From: Gymnogyps californianus | Lineage: Eukaryota; Chordata; Aves; Accipitriformes; Cathartidae | Assembly: GCF_018139145.2 (NCBI RefSeq) | Contig: NC_059474.1 | Coordinates: 38,954,344-39,018,343 of the forward strand | Reading direction: 5' to 3' | DNA: 64,000 bases | Shown here: piece after piece, positions 40,929 to 54,300 of the stretch | Position numbering within the stretch: the first letter of the stretch is position 1 | Layout: each line of letters starts with the position of its first letter | The notes under the pieces: generated by a model | Seen by the model: only the letters and a program-made list of their open reading frames with translations | The model's database searches: none | Told to the model about the DNA's origin: nothing | Program-made: the position numbers and the translations under genes

Positions 40929-42871
40929 CTTGGCATGTATCAAACTTTTACTTATAAAAAGCAAAGATATAACAAATACATTTATGTGAATCAAGCAATG
41001 GCACTTTAACCAACACAACATCCAGTTTCTGTCAAAAATTTCATAGCTTCAAGATTAAAGAACTTTGTGAATGAAAAGCCTGCACACAGTATATTCCAGT
41101 GATCCTACTGGGAAGATCTCAAAAACTAGAGGAATAACAGTGGAAGACTGATAATAAAATGCAAGTTAGTCTGGGAACTACAGAGGTTTTATTCTATTTC
41201 TGTTTTGAGCAGGATAGGTACAGTGTCCTGATATGTCTTAGAAGCTGATCCTTCACTGATGCTTGCAAAATGGCAAGAGATGAGAGACAGTGGAGAGACT
41301 AAAGATTTCTAGCCCACATAAAAATTCAAATATTGAATATGAGAATAGTTTTTTGTCAGAAAACTTAACATTTCTTAATGCTGAACTTTCTTTCTTTCCT
41401 GTCTGGTGTGTACAGATGTGACCTGCTTTTTTATTTCAGTCAGGAAACAGTGATAAATAACATTCAGTGTGAGCATGTGATGAATCCTGGAGATACTGCT
41501 GAAAGCATTCAGTAATTTCTCTGATACTAGTGTAGCATCTTTGTGGTGTTAGAAATATGGAAATAAACTGAACAACCGAATAATCAGAAATGCTTTTGAA
41601 ATCTGCTGGCTAGATGGATCTAGATGGATGTTACACTAGGGATCAAATTCATCCTTTTCAGTGTCTTCTTGGTGATATTATCTTTCGGGTGAAATATTAA
41701 AGTTACAAGGAGGTGTTGCCACAATACGGACCTGACTAAAAATGAATGTAGCTTATTTCTTTCTCTGTTCCAGTTGGTTGGTTCACATAGTCCTTTACTT
41801 TCTTGCTGTAGTTCAGAAAAACCCTCTGAAGTGTACAATTAAGACTTATTTCACAGTTATTTTCTATACAAAAACCACCTGATTGGAGATGTTTTAATCA
41901 CTTTTATTTCCACAAAACTGTGTTAGGCATAACTATAGCAGAATAAGTCATTTCACTTACAGGCTATCTCAGAAAATTTTTCACATCTTTATGACCATAG
42001 AAACGTAAAGATGTATTGAGCTACAAGGGGCTGACTTAATTGGTTGCAGTGCAATTGAAATGTGATGTAGGATGATTTAATCAACCTCTGACACTAATGG
42101 ATTTAAGCACTCTGTCCACTAAAAAATGGTATAATCTTTCATTGAGTTCCTAAGTGCTTGTTTATGGTTCTTTTGAAGATGCTGTATTGCTGATCGTATA
42201 TTGCCATCCATCGCAGAGACTACAGAAATGAAAACAGCTACTGCAAAGCATAAGAGATGTGTCAGATGCTGTAAGATAAATATAATTTCAGAGGTGATAG
42301 ATATTAACTGTTTAAAAAAATCCATAATCTGTGAACTGTCAAGTGTTCACACTAAAATGAATGAAAACAAAGATGCATATATTCTATATTTTTCTTGTCA
42401 AAGCAGGCATTACAATATATTTTTTCTTTAAATTTTAATACCAATTATCAGTGCTTTCTCCTGATATTTTGTTAGAATGAGAGCTGCCTAGGTCCAACTG
42501 TTTGTGCTCAAAATTACGGAAGTGGACAAATAAGTAACATAGCAATAAAATCTCTAATTTTCCACATACGACAATCAGGTATCTGCATCTGTCTGGATTA
42601 TAATGTAATTGTGAGGAACCAAACACACTGAATCTCTGCTGGTTTTGGCTATCATTTCACTCACCCACTGTCAGCTCTGGAAAACTTTCTTTGCAACAGT
42701 CTGTCTTTAAAATATTTAGCATCCAAATTGCAAGCAAATGCCCTTTCGTAAGAACTTTTGGGGTAATTTACATTAACAGCTCTTAGGCAACTAACTTACA
42801 TTTGCTGTGCCCTGGTATTATTTATTTTGCATTAGCAGCAAAAGCAACTTCGAGAAATAGTTGTTTCTGAA

Positions 42872-42894
42872 CGATGCATAGCATCGATGCATAG
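42872..42894 (+). repeat. Short direct repeat CGATGCATAG x2
   Basis: CGATGCATAG occurs at 42872-42881 and 42885-42894 with CAT between, followed by a third partial copy (ATGCA). The internal ATGCAT and ATCGAT are palindromic. Confidence 0.75.
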
Positions 42895-45549
42895 ATGCAA
42901 TTGATGTTCAAGGGATGCAGGATTTGAATGCTTATTTTCTGATAACCTGGAGACGAAAGAAAAGTACCTAGAAAGGCAGCTGAGTGGGGGTTGTGGACAT
43001 GAGCACTGGACATGTGCAATTGCATAGTGTTAAAAGTTTGGAAATGATTCGCTAGAAATGATCCATGCCTAATGTCACAAGAATACATGTTAGTGAGTCA
43101 GAAAAAAACAAACACTTCCCCCTCCCCCCAAAAAACCCCAATCAACTAACCAGATCAGAATGTAAATGTTTAAATAGTACCTAAATAGCACTAAATACCT
43201 GACTGTTTTCTTGGAGATTGTTCAAGATGCAGACTGTCTCTCCTAAGGCCTGTTTACTTTTTTCAAAGAACAGTTTCCAGAACTCTTGCTTTGTTTCAGG
43301 TTTGTAGAATTCACTGCAGAAGTCACTGTGCAAAGTCTGTGCATTTGTCCAGAAGCTTAAAGTTTTATTTCTGGGCATACTGAGACATACCTCAGACTTG
43401 CTTGTGATAAGCAGGTCAGTACAGGTATATTATGCCTAACTCTCATTCACATCTCTCTGTGCCTAAGTTAATATTAACTGAATAGCTTAATCAATAGAAC
43501 ATTAATTGAATAACAGGAAAGTATTCATCTCAAACCTCTACTTCTGAATAATTTAGCCTGAAAGGTAGATTACTCTCCTGTGAGGTATGAAATATCTCAT
43601 CAGACAAAGAAGCAGCTCTAGCTTTCACCTTTGGAAACGACGAACGCTGTTTGGGGCTGCACTATCCCCACAATCTTTTTCTGGTCATATTTTGAAAGAA
43701 ATATCTGATGTTTCTTGCTTTCTTTATGAAGGAAAATGCAAAGATTTCTAACACTAGGTGAAGTCATCTAATTCCAAGAGGGGAGTGGGATTTTACATGA
43801 AGTGCTTCCTGTTGGCTGCCTTGGGCTCATCATTTTGACTTGATCCTTTCCTATAACCTATTTTCTGCTGTAGAGGCCAGGATATACTCCAGCACCTTAC
43901 AAACTTATTTTGGAGAGGTTATAGCCTACTATGTATAAAGCAGAGGCAAGGAAACAGACTTGTCTCATCTGGTCTGGTCAATGACCCAGTGTTTAACCAA
44001 CAGACTCTCTCAGAAAAATAGACGAGCCAAGTCACTTACCAAGTTTCTAAAATAATTCTGTAAACAAGCTATTAATTTGGATATTGTCTGTGAAATACAG
44101 TGATATTCTAACAGTTGTGTTCATGAAGAGAAGAGCTGTCAACTAAAAATACAACGCAAGCTTTTGGCAGTGAGTTCGGAATAGAAAATCAGAGGAGGGA
44201 AATTATTCACATTCTATTTCGCACCTAATACCTGTGGAAAAAACTCAACCATTTCATGGACATGCCACAACTGGAAGGGGACAAGAGGCAAAATCCATTC
44301 TATAACTTATTTGTCATACTTTGTTCATTCTGCTCTAGCTCAGTGCTGATGTCAGGGAGAAGGAACATGAAATAACTTCTACATGCATACATTCTCTGTA
44401 GAGAGGTGTTTCCAGATATATGAATAGTGCTGTACTGCTGCTGTATTTTTGAAGTAGCAATACGCTAGGTCACTCTCTTGATTAGCTGGGTTCCTGTACC
44501 AGAGAGTGTGTGGCATATTATGTATCTCATTCTGTTATTTCAGATGACAAAACCTAATTTAATTGTAAGTACCCCTGGGATTTATGGGGAAGTCGAAGCT
44601 CAATTTTTAAAAACTTTAATATGGTTGCTGTAAAACTTAATTGTACTGTCTGGCTCTTTTAGTGGTAAATTCTAATTAATCTAAAGTGTGGAAAGGAAAT
44701 GGAAGACTAATTTTTAAAAAAATTACTTCCTTTTGTTCCTGTCTACTTCTTAATCTGAATATAACCTAATGAGGCAATGTTAGTTCAAAGCTTAGCCTGA
44801 CCATTCTTTGCAAGTGGTTAATGTAACAACTGATTTTATTCTTGTAACTATTTTATGTGCACTCTAACATGGCTAAGACTATTGATTTAGTCAATAAACA
44901 CTTATTGATGTCCAAACCAACCCTAATTGGATGGACATAAAATAAAGCGTAATACAATAATTATTTGATTGCCTAGAAGAAGAGCTAAACACGTGAACTG
45001 AAGTTGCTGTCTTCCTCTGGGAAAGTACTATCTGTGCAATTGTCTTTGTCTGAAGTGTCTGGCATTTGCTAAAACTGGGAAGGGGCAAGATATGGAAAAT
45101 TAATTGGTCTGTTGTTGTAGTTCATTTGTGGTCTTAGATACTCCTGCAAACAAGCAAAATTGCTTCCTATCTAATGAAGATAATTTAACTACACAATAGC
45201 TGCACAAAGTTCCCTCAGTCTCTGGAGCCCATTCTGACTCTCAAACTCAGACAGGCATGTGTATCTGGGACATAGTGTTCATTTTGCACCTGTATTGGCT
45301 ACAGTGAATCAGCATGAAAATTACCTGATGGAATTAATGTGATTGTTTTAAACTCTGTATTTTGGGGAATGTGATCCGCTTACCTCCCCTCTGCTAAGCT
45401 CCTCATGGTCAAGCTTTCATAAGCTTTCAAGGGTGGGCACTGTAGAACTAACTAGGAGATAATAAACTGCTGTACCTTTACTAGCTAGAAGATTTTTAAT
45501 CAGAAACACAATGATGTGTTTATGCTGCTTGCAGCAACTCCAGATATGT

Positions 45550-45568
45550 AGTCATCTCAGAGATGACT
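45550..45568. repeat. 19-bp palindrome with one-base centre
   Basis: AGTCATCTC (45550-45558) and GAGATGACT (45560-45568) are exact reverse complements around a single A. No neighbouring gene suggests an operator role. Confidence 0.85.
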
Positions 45569-47626
45569 GACATCTCTGCCAAAAGAAAAAGAATTTCCAT
45601 TTGTTCCTATCCCTGCCTCCTATTAGAGGTGAAAGAGGTGAAAGGATGAAAGATCTCATTACTTCCAAACTATCTTTCTTTGCCATATGGAGGGTAGAGA
45701 ACAAAAATATTTTCTCTTTCTCTTCTCTGAAGGGAAAGGTATGAAACCATGTTTTCCCATACAGACTTTAATCTCTGGTACTGTAGTGCACATGGCACTA
45801 TTTGAAACAGAAATAATAGAATCCAATAAGAGATCAGCTATGTGGAAACCTAGGGTTTGGGCCTGTGGGCAAGGTGTTTCCTCACATTTGAAAGAGATTC
45901 AGTGTGTGTGCAGGGGTAGATGACACCAAGGCGGGGGGTGCTGTATAGCATTGACTGTTTTGAGGATTTGGAGGGTATAAAAGCAGAGTCAGTGGGCTTC
46001 GGAAAGCTGTGAAGTTTTAACAGCTTTTTGAGGTCAGGCCCACTTTTGCTGCTGTCTTTGGTCATGAACTGAATTGCACCTGTACCCATCTCTCTCTGCG
46101 ATCCCTTCTGTAACCACCTCCTCACTCTCCACAGGGTGCAGCTGCCTGTGAAGACCTAGATGGGATATGGCTCAGCTTCATAAACCTGGCTCTGACGAAA
46201 CTGCTAAGTTGAGAGGAAGTCTGCAGAGTAGAGGTATGCAAGATAAGAAAGGTAAAACTATGGACAGAGTGGGATTGTTGGGACTGGATCATTAGTAGCT
46301 CAAGGTCTCAAGAGGAAGAACATCAGCATGAAATGGTATAAAATCCTGAAGGAAAAAAACAGAGTCAGTGAAAAAGGATCTGTTTCAGGGGCAATGGAAG
46401 CTAGCCCTTCCCCTCCAGGCTGGTGCCTGCCTGGCCAGCAGAGACTCTGGGTGTCTTATCATGCCAGACTGCATATTACTACTTAGTCTAGTAGCTTGTT
46501 AAATCCTAGATATCTCTGTGTGCATCAGCCAATAAATAACTGCATTATACTGTTAAGCTATCTGTATCTTGCTGGCAGACACTCTTTGTGCAGGGCTAGA
46601 AATGCCTGAAAAATGACCCAAGGAGGGAGGGTAACACACCTAGGCAAAATATTCCTCCTCCTATGAAAGAAGAAATTAGTGTACATGACAAGAAAGTTCT
46701 GTATTTAGAGCAAAACATTTGCTGTAACCTCAGATTATTGCTTTTCCCTGTGATGATTTCATTTCCCTACTGATGTTGGAAGTGAAGCTATTGGAGTGAC
46801 TGATGTGTGTAATCTGTGACTGGATAGTTCTGCTGGATATACATGCACTTACATATGGTCACTTAACAACTGAAGCATCAAAAATACCTACAATACATCA
46901 AAGTAATACTGAACACTGGCTAATATAAACCTATAACAGGAAGGAGTTCAGAGCTGAAATCAAAATTTCACTTTTTAGTGATCTTGCTGTGTCTAGGTAT
47001 TGCAATACTTTACCTAAGGTAAGTATCACTCTAGAAGAGTTTATGATGTAGCGTTAGGTAAGAATGGCTTTTCCATTTCAGCCCTGAATTGCTAAGTTCT
47101 CCAGAAATGCATTTAAATGCTTTTTTCTGCCCAATTAAGACATACACAAAACAAGTATGAAGAAAAATTGAATGAATATTAAGAAGTGCAACAAAAATTT
47201 CCTTAAATAAACTCAAAGATAACTTCAGATACCAATCATTACTCCATTAACAGTGACAATGTAGAGGTATAACCCCCCTGAAATTTATGTAATTGTATAC
47301 AAAGCATATTTTTACCATCTATAGGAACACTTTATCTTTTGATATATTTTAATGACTCCATAGAAAAGCATTACTCTAAAGTCACACACAATCTCATTTG
47401 AAAAACAACTTTGATTTTTTTTTAACCCAAATTAAAATACTCTAAAGAGGGAAATTGTTCAGAATGTTCTTAGTTTATTGAATTGGATCATATTTAGTTA
47501 TTTCAAGACAGGCAGCTAGAAATGCACAAACTCACTATTATGGAGATAAATTTAGATTATACATTTTAGGAGAACTATTCTAATTTTAGCAGTTTACACA
47601 GGCAGCTACCCCTAGCTACCCTAGGG

Positions 47627-47650
47627 CTAGAATTTTATCTTAAATTCTAG
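47627..47650. repeat. Perfect 9-bp inverted repeat, 6-nt loop
   Basis: CTAGAATTT (47627-47635) and AAATTCTAG (47642-47650) pair exactly around TATCTT. It directly follows a CTAG-rich cluster (47612-47630) with repeated CTACCC and CTAGGG. Confidence 0.85.
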
Positions 47651-49150
47651 AAAGCAAGGTAGATAAAATGTCTTACAAAAATGTGTACTGAAGTCTTTCT
47701 GCTCTCTGAGCTAAGTCAATTTAAAATTAATTAAATTGTCCATTAAAAATGTTTTCTTTTGTATTTGGTCCTGTAACAGAACTTCGCCCAGTGTTGATTT
47801 CAGTTATGGGTGATCCAGCACCTTCTCAGATTAATGCAAATATTCCAACAGCTCAAGGCCTTAAGAATGACCTGATTTCTTAGTCTCTGCCTGGAAATTA
47901 AATGTGATTTGTGGGTGTGTACTCTAAAAATGTATCTTACATAAAATGTTGGACAGAAACTATTGGATTTATTCACAGTTTTATCTTTAGATCATTTGGA
48001 TAGGGAATAAGTTATCTGTATTGCACCTGAATGGAGCAAATATTTGTGGGTTATTTGAGATTTTTTTGTAAACTGAATTATCAAATGAATCTAAAACCTA
48101 AAAGAAAATAAAATTCTTATAATGTCCACCTTAATACCTGCCATGAATGCAGCTGCTATCTTAAAGAAAATAGACTGTGATTTAAAGCTGCTGTATTTTC
48201 ACAATTATTGTTTTTTTCAGTAGCAATGGATGGGTATGGGATGTTTAAATAATGATTGTTGAGATGTTAATTACTATTACTACCATGCTTTCCCTCCTGC
48301 TTTTAAGTAGCACTGTTTTAACAACTGCGTAAGTCTCGTAGACACCCCGGCATTAGTCAAGCATTCTGTTGCCAAGCAACATTTAGTCCACATTTTGAAG
48401 TATTTGTTTCATTTGACATACATCACTCACTTATTTTCATATACAGACCCATGTGACCTTTATTTTTATATTTTTAGTACAACTGATTATCAATGGCATT
48501 GACTGGCATAGATTGCATTGAAGATGCTGGAAACTACAATATATTTGGTGAAAGCAGAAACATCATGAGTGAAGTTGCACTTTGTGTCATATCAAAGCTC
48601 CTTGTCAGCTTTTCCATTTTTATGAATCTTAAGTTACAGATATTTCAGCTGGTTAGATTTCCTAAAAATACTTTAACATTTGAGACCTGACAGGAATTTA
48701 GGCACCATGCATACTGGGTTCAAATGTGCTTTCAAAAGAAATGCTTGCACTAATAGTCAATGTTTCATTGAACTAAACTAGTAGCAAATATATGCTTTAT
48801 GCTATGGAATGCATGATGAAATTTTAAAAAAAGGAAGACAAAAAAACCTTATATCAAAATGGAAATGTGAAAATTGTGGCATGAAATTCTACATGTCCTA
48901 TATAAGATTGGAAAAGTTTCAGTGTACCTGCTTTAAATCTACAATATTTTGTGTCAGATCGTTTTGACAAGAGAATGTACACAATAGTTTTGAATAACAC
49001 AACATTGTTTGACAAAAGAAGCACACTCCTGGAATCCCGAGAGGAGCAACAGAAGAGTGAATCCTGTCCTGAATATCTAACAGGCAAGAAAAATGATTGG
49101 ATGATCTGGGTAGTGACTCTGAGTGACCGATCTCATCGCTGACCTCTGAT

Positions 49151-49236
49151 CTCACAGCAGACCTTGCTCTGAGCGGGAGGTTGAACTACATGCCTCCTGA
49201 GGTCCCTTCCAACCTGAACAATTCTAAGAATCTGTG
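49151..49236 (+). mobile_element. CR1 LINE 3' tip (plus strand)
   Basis: The sequence CCTTGCTCTGAGCGGGAGG, then TGAACTACATGCCTCCTGAGG, then TCCCTTCCAACCTGAACAATTCTAAGAATCTGTG matches the last 70-85 bp of a CR1 element, including the degenerate octamer tail. Only the 3' untranslated end survives. It points toward the larger CR1 copy at 50145-51380, which is in the opposite orientation. Confidence 0.85.
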
Positions 49237-50144
49237 CATATAGAATTGGGAGCTCAGCTTCTTCCACATGCCCATCACTTATCAACTTTGGATTTCCTGC
49301 GTGGTCACTCAATAGCATGAGATGCTCTGCAGTATTTCAGTCAGGTTTCATTTTCACTACCTGGAGTAACTTACTAGCATCAGCAAACTAACTTTGCAAT
49401 TCATCTCCTTCCTTAGGTAATTTATGAATATGCTGAACAGTATATGTCCCTGCACAATTCCAGTGGGAGTCTTCTGATTATCTCTCTACCAAAAACCCCT
49501 GATTATTTGGTACAGTGTATTGTAAGTGAAAATAAGCCAAGAAACTACACCAAAAACCTGTCAAAAGACAGTGAACTGAGAAAAAGCAGCAAGTACATCT
49601 TCCTCTGAAATGTCACCAATTCTCAGTTTCAGTACTGTTAGAAAGTGAATTTGATTTTAGAGAGTGACTTTTTTCAGAGTTGAAGTATTGCACTTAAAAT
49701 CAGAAATTTGTATCAAATGGTAAAATAGTTTCAAAAACAATTGTTATTTGCTTGTTTGCCTTTAATCTAAGGGATTTTGTACTCTTGTGCCTTAACCTAA
49801 CAAAAGTTTAAAGCTTGAGGTAAAGTATAGGAGTATTCAAATCCATGAAACTGTTTCAAATTTAAGAGCATAGTTAATGGTTTCATCGAAAAGAAGTGGT
49901 TATTATTCATAAGGTCTGAGTCATTGATAATTACTAAATACATTTTTACAAACAGAAAAGCCCAGGCTTTTAAAGAATTTAAAATTCTTCTACTCATTTA
50001 TGCAAGCAAAACCAGGTTCTTATGCACTCAGGCAAGTAATTCCACTTAAATGTGAATGCTGTTAGATATGCTAGCTGCTAGGTATGTTTCAACAAACAGG
50101 ACCGGTCATACTGATGGCAATTCATTTGCCATCTTCTCTAACAT
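49237..50144. other. Unique spacer between two CR1 copies
   Basis: About 0.9 kb of AT-rich unique DNA between the two tail-to-tail CR1 3' ends. I see no gene, repeat or regulatory motif in it. Confidence 0.6.
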
Positions 50145-51380
50145 ATAGAATCATAGAATAGTTTGGGTTGGAAGGGACCTTTCAAGGTCATCTTGTCCAA
50201 CCCCCCTGCAATGAGCAGGGACATCTTCAACTAGATCAGGTTGCTCAGAGCCTCGTCCAACCTGACCTTGAATGTTTCCAGGGATGGGGCATCTACCACC
50301 TCCCTGGGCAAGCTGTTCCACTGTTTCACCACCCGCACTGTAAAAAATTTCTTCCTTATATGTAGTCTAAATCTACCCTGTTTATTTTAAAACTATTACC
50401 CCTTGTCCTATCTGCAACAGGCCCTACTAAAAAGCCTGTCCCCATTTTTCTTATAAGCCCCTTTTAAGTATTGAAGGGCTGCAATAAGGTCTCCCTGGAG
50501 CCTTCTCTTCTTCAGGCTGAACAACCCCAACTCTCTCAGCCTTTCTTCATAGGAGAGGTGTTCGATCCCTCTGGTCATTTCTGTGGCCCTCCTCTGGACC
50601 CGCTCCAACAGGTCCATGTCTTTCCTGTGCTGAGCACTCCAGAGCTGGACACAGTACTCCAGGTGGAGTCTCACGAGAGCAGAGTAGAGGGGCAGAATCA
50701 CCTCCCTTGACCTGCTGGCCATGCTTCTTTTGATGCAGCCCAGGATATGGTTGGCTTTCTGGGCTGTGAGCGTGCATTGCTGGCTCATGTCCAGTTTTTC
50801 ATCCACCAGTACCCCCAAGTCTTTCTCTGCAGGGCTGCTCTCAATGCCTTCATCCCCCAGCCTGTATTGATACTGGGGGTTGCTCTGACCCAGGTACAGG
50901 ACCTTGCACTTGGCCTTGTTGAACCTCATGAGGTTCACATGGGCCCACTTCTCAAGCTTGTCCAGGTCCCTCTAAATGGCATCCTGTCCCTCAGGTGTGT
51001 CAACCGCACCACTCAGCTTGGTGTCATCTGCAAACTTGCTGAGGGTGCACCCAATCCCCTGTCTATGTCATTGATGAAGATATTAAACAGTACTGGTCCC
51101 AGTACGGACCCTTGAAGGACACCACTTGTCACCGATCTCCATCCAGACATTGAGCCATTGACCACTACCCTCTCGATGCAACCATCCAGCCAATTCCTCA
51201 TCCAGCGAACAGTCCACCCATCAAATCCATATCTCTCCAATTTAGAGAGAAGGATGTTGTGGGGGACCATGTCAAAGACCTTACAGAAGTCCAGATAGAT
51301 GACATCCATAGCTCTTCCCTTTTCCCCTTCCCTCTTCCGTTATTCACTGATGTAGTCACATATGCCAGACTTGTGTCCAT
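50145..51380 (-). mobile_element. CR1 LINE, 5'-truncated (minus strand)
   Basis: The 3' end lies at 50145-50161, with the octamer-like tail (plus-strand ATAGAATCATAGAATAG), followed by the well-known CR1 3' segment (plus-strand GTTTGGGTTGGAAGGGACC). Going leftward on the minus strand, the element runs back through the 3' UTR into ORF2 reverse transcriptase. Similarity continues to about 51370, where the minus strand reads GTGACTACATCAGTG, part of a conserved CR1 stretch; the exact 5' break is uncertain by some tens of bases. About 1.2 kb remains of a roughly 4.5-kb element; the endonuclease and N-terminal RT are gone. It is the least decayed repeat in the window. Confidence 0.93.
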
Positions 51381-54300
51381 TTCCCAATCTGTCTTTTCCA
51401 CTCTAGGCATTCCTCCGCTACTCTGTGAAAAGCCTTTCTAGACTTCCTCTTTGTGCCTATCATTCCCTTTTCCCTTTATTTTTATTTTAACATAAGCTTT
51501 GGTTAAAGCTTTAAAACTGTAGACCAAATATTCTTATTGCCTTCTTGAAAATGTCTGCAGAAATACATATAAATTCTGTCAGAGAAGACAAGAACAGAAT
51601 AAAATGACCTTTTCTCCTTCGTAGTGCAGCATTAGTCCTTCCAAGTTGTCAGTGGTTGCAGCAGGCACTGAGAAGGCTGTGTGGTAGGTCATGCATAGGC
51701 ATTGCATTCATCTAGCCATTTCCCCTATGTGTAAAAGGAGCATGTTTTCCACCTGACCAGTAACTGTAACCTCATGACCATTCCTTAATTACAGAAGTAC
51801 ATTAATAATTTATATTACAGCTGCCTATGGGCCTGTTGGTGTTCCTTTGTTTCCAATAATAATTGGTATGCTATTCTTGTTTTTAAATTATTCTATTATT
51901 CTATTTGTGGAGGAGATAATTAAATTTGTTAGTATCAATAAAGATTTCCCAATATGATTAAAACAAAAATTTGTCCTACTTAATTTTTATTTTTTTTTCA
52001 GAACCTGGCAGTAGATTATATGGCATCTGACTGATGATTAGAAAAATGAGTGGGAAGGAGGTTGAAAGGAAAAAGCCTCATCTTTAGAGAAAAGTGCAAT
52101 CATCTGGATCATTCTTCTATAAAAACAATTAGTACAATATCTATAAAAGTGTGAAATGAAAATACTGATCATTTTTTTTAGCAGTCCTACAGTAGCTGTT
52201 AGTGGAGCTGGGTATCCGCACAATTAAAACTAAACAAAGCCTTCCTGTTGAAAACTAATGAGACTAGTGCGTCCAGTCAGAAACATATTTGAATAATATT
52301 TAATGTTCAGAGATATTTTTTTTCCTCCTTTTTGCACAGAGGGTTAATTGGGTTCATGACATTATCTGAAGGATGGAGACAACTTTGCTCAATTTATGTT
52401 TTGTAAGCACAGGAAATCTTTCTGGACATATTAATGGGGATAAGTATGTTATATACAAAGAAAAGACTAATAAGATGAACAATGGACTAAAATCAGTGTA
52501 TGTGAAATGAAGATGGTGAGGTAAAATATTCTGCTGTTACTGTTGGATTAGACCAGGTAAAGGTTGAGGAAACTGGCTTACCTGCCTAGCAACAGAGACT
52601 ACAAACTGAATTAAATGAAAGATACTGTAAAAGCAGCTTTGCTTACATTTGACTTTGAAAATATGGAAATATGTTATGTTTCGGAAAAGGGCATGAGATA
52701 CCTAAAAAACATGATGGAAGAGCTATTTGTCCATCTCCCTACTCTCAACTTGTCTGACTGTGTAAAGGTCTAACTGTGTACATTCAGCTTTAGCTCAATT
52801 ATCTGTATAAAATAAATTTTATATTGCTTATTGTAAGGGCTTGGTAAACCAAAAGCAGACATAAAAGGATCTTGGGAGAAATTCCTTCAGGACAGAATAA
52901 AAAATGCAATGGGAATTTAAAAGGAATTTTCTAGGCAAAAGAGAAAATGTTGACATTAGTATTTTCTAGAATATGGGCACACTAATACTATTTTCTAGGT
53001 GTATCATGGCCCACAAAGAAACACTCTAAATACTCATTTTCATGCTTAACATTTTCCTCAAGAACTTCAGATAATTTAATATTTACATATAAGAATGCAT
53101 AGTTCCAGTGCATGTATATTGTGCACTATTAAGTACATATGATTAGTGCGTACATTCAGGCCAACATACTGACTTCTGGAGAATTTGTACTGAAAATAAA
53201 CAAATACAGGTGAACATGAATCTGCCGCTAATTCAGTGGCCCTTTATTTTATAGTGATTTATTTTTTTCAAATTAAGATCAAGAGAGAAGTTAAATAAAT
53301 CCAAGATTAGTTTTGTAAGCTGAACTAGAACAAAACTGAAAATATAAATACAAATACTCCTTAGACTGGGTTAATTCCTGTTTCAATACCTTGGATCTAC
53401 ACCTAGAAAAAGAATTCTGGCAACATACACATTCGAGCTCTTTGACAGCCTTCTGATACTGCCAGGGAGCAGTGAGAGCTGGCTGTTTTCTAAGGAAGGT
53501 GAGCTGGGAGCCAAGGTTGACCCAGACCCTGATACAGCAAGCGGTGGACCAGGTCCAGGGGACATCCAGGGAGCCCAGCCAGGAGCAAAAGGGGACGGGG
53601 CCAAGGACAGGGCTGGAGACAAGGCTACCATGTCCTTCTGACAGGAACATCCAGGAGACGAGTACCCACAACGCAGGGCTGAGGTCCACTGAGGAGCCAG
53701 GCCCGGAGACAACCCTCCCCTGGGCTGAGCTGAAATGGGATACTGGGCACACGGGCAGGTGGCAGAGGGTGAGGGGGGAGGCCCCAGGTGAGGCTGGCCA
53801 GGGCCAGTAAGGCATATCTGTGTACACAGGGCCATGACAAAAGGTGACATGAATTTTATACCAAACCAAACCAAATGTCAGCTATTAAGACAGCCTATTA
53901 CTACAGAAGAAATTCTAGTTCATTCATACATGTCAAAGGCAGGACAAACCTTACTGAGTGACAGAAATTACACAAACTGAAAGTTGCTATGCTTAAATTG
54001 CAAAACCATGTCCTTAAATACTTTGTAAAATATTCATGGTAAGTTCTTATCAAAGAATATCTAACAAACCAGCTAAGCAAAACTACACAGCTTTCAACTG
54101 TGGATTTGTTGTTGTTGTTTATGGGATATTATGCTGGCAACTGTGAACAATCTGTCTTGGTGGGCTCAACTGTGGAAGTTTTAGCTTAGTAAATGGCTGT
54201 TGTACTGTTCTGCCCTAACTACTGCATATGTTCAGAAACCAAACCATCAGAAAACCTGAGTAGATTTTAATAGTTTTTATAGCTACACAAGCAATGCTTA

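Larger units (their letters stand above)
40929..49150. other. Unique AT-rich non-coding DNA, no gene seen
   Basis: About 8.2 kb with no named repeat. It holds short tandem duplications (TAGATGGATC at 41611-41629, CGATGCATAG at 42872-42894) and inverted repeats at 45550 and 47627. Open frames are at most about 91 codons, with no domain. The 65-codon frame at 48493-48690 has an acceptor-like TTTTTAG upstream but no convincing donor, and I do not recognise it. Confidence 0.55.
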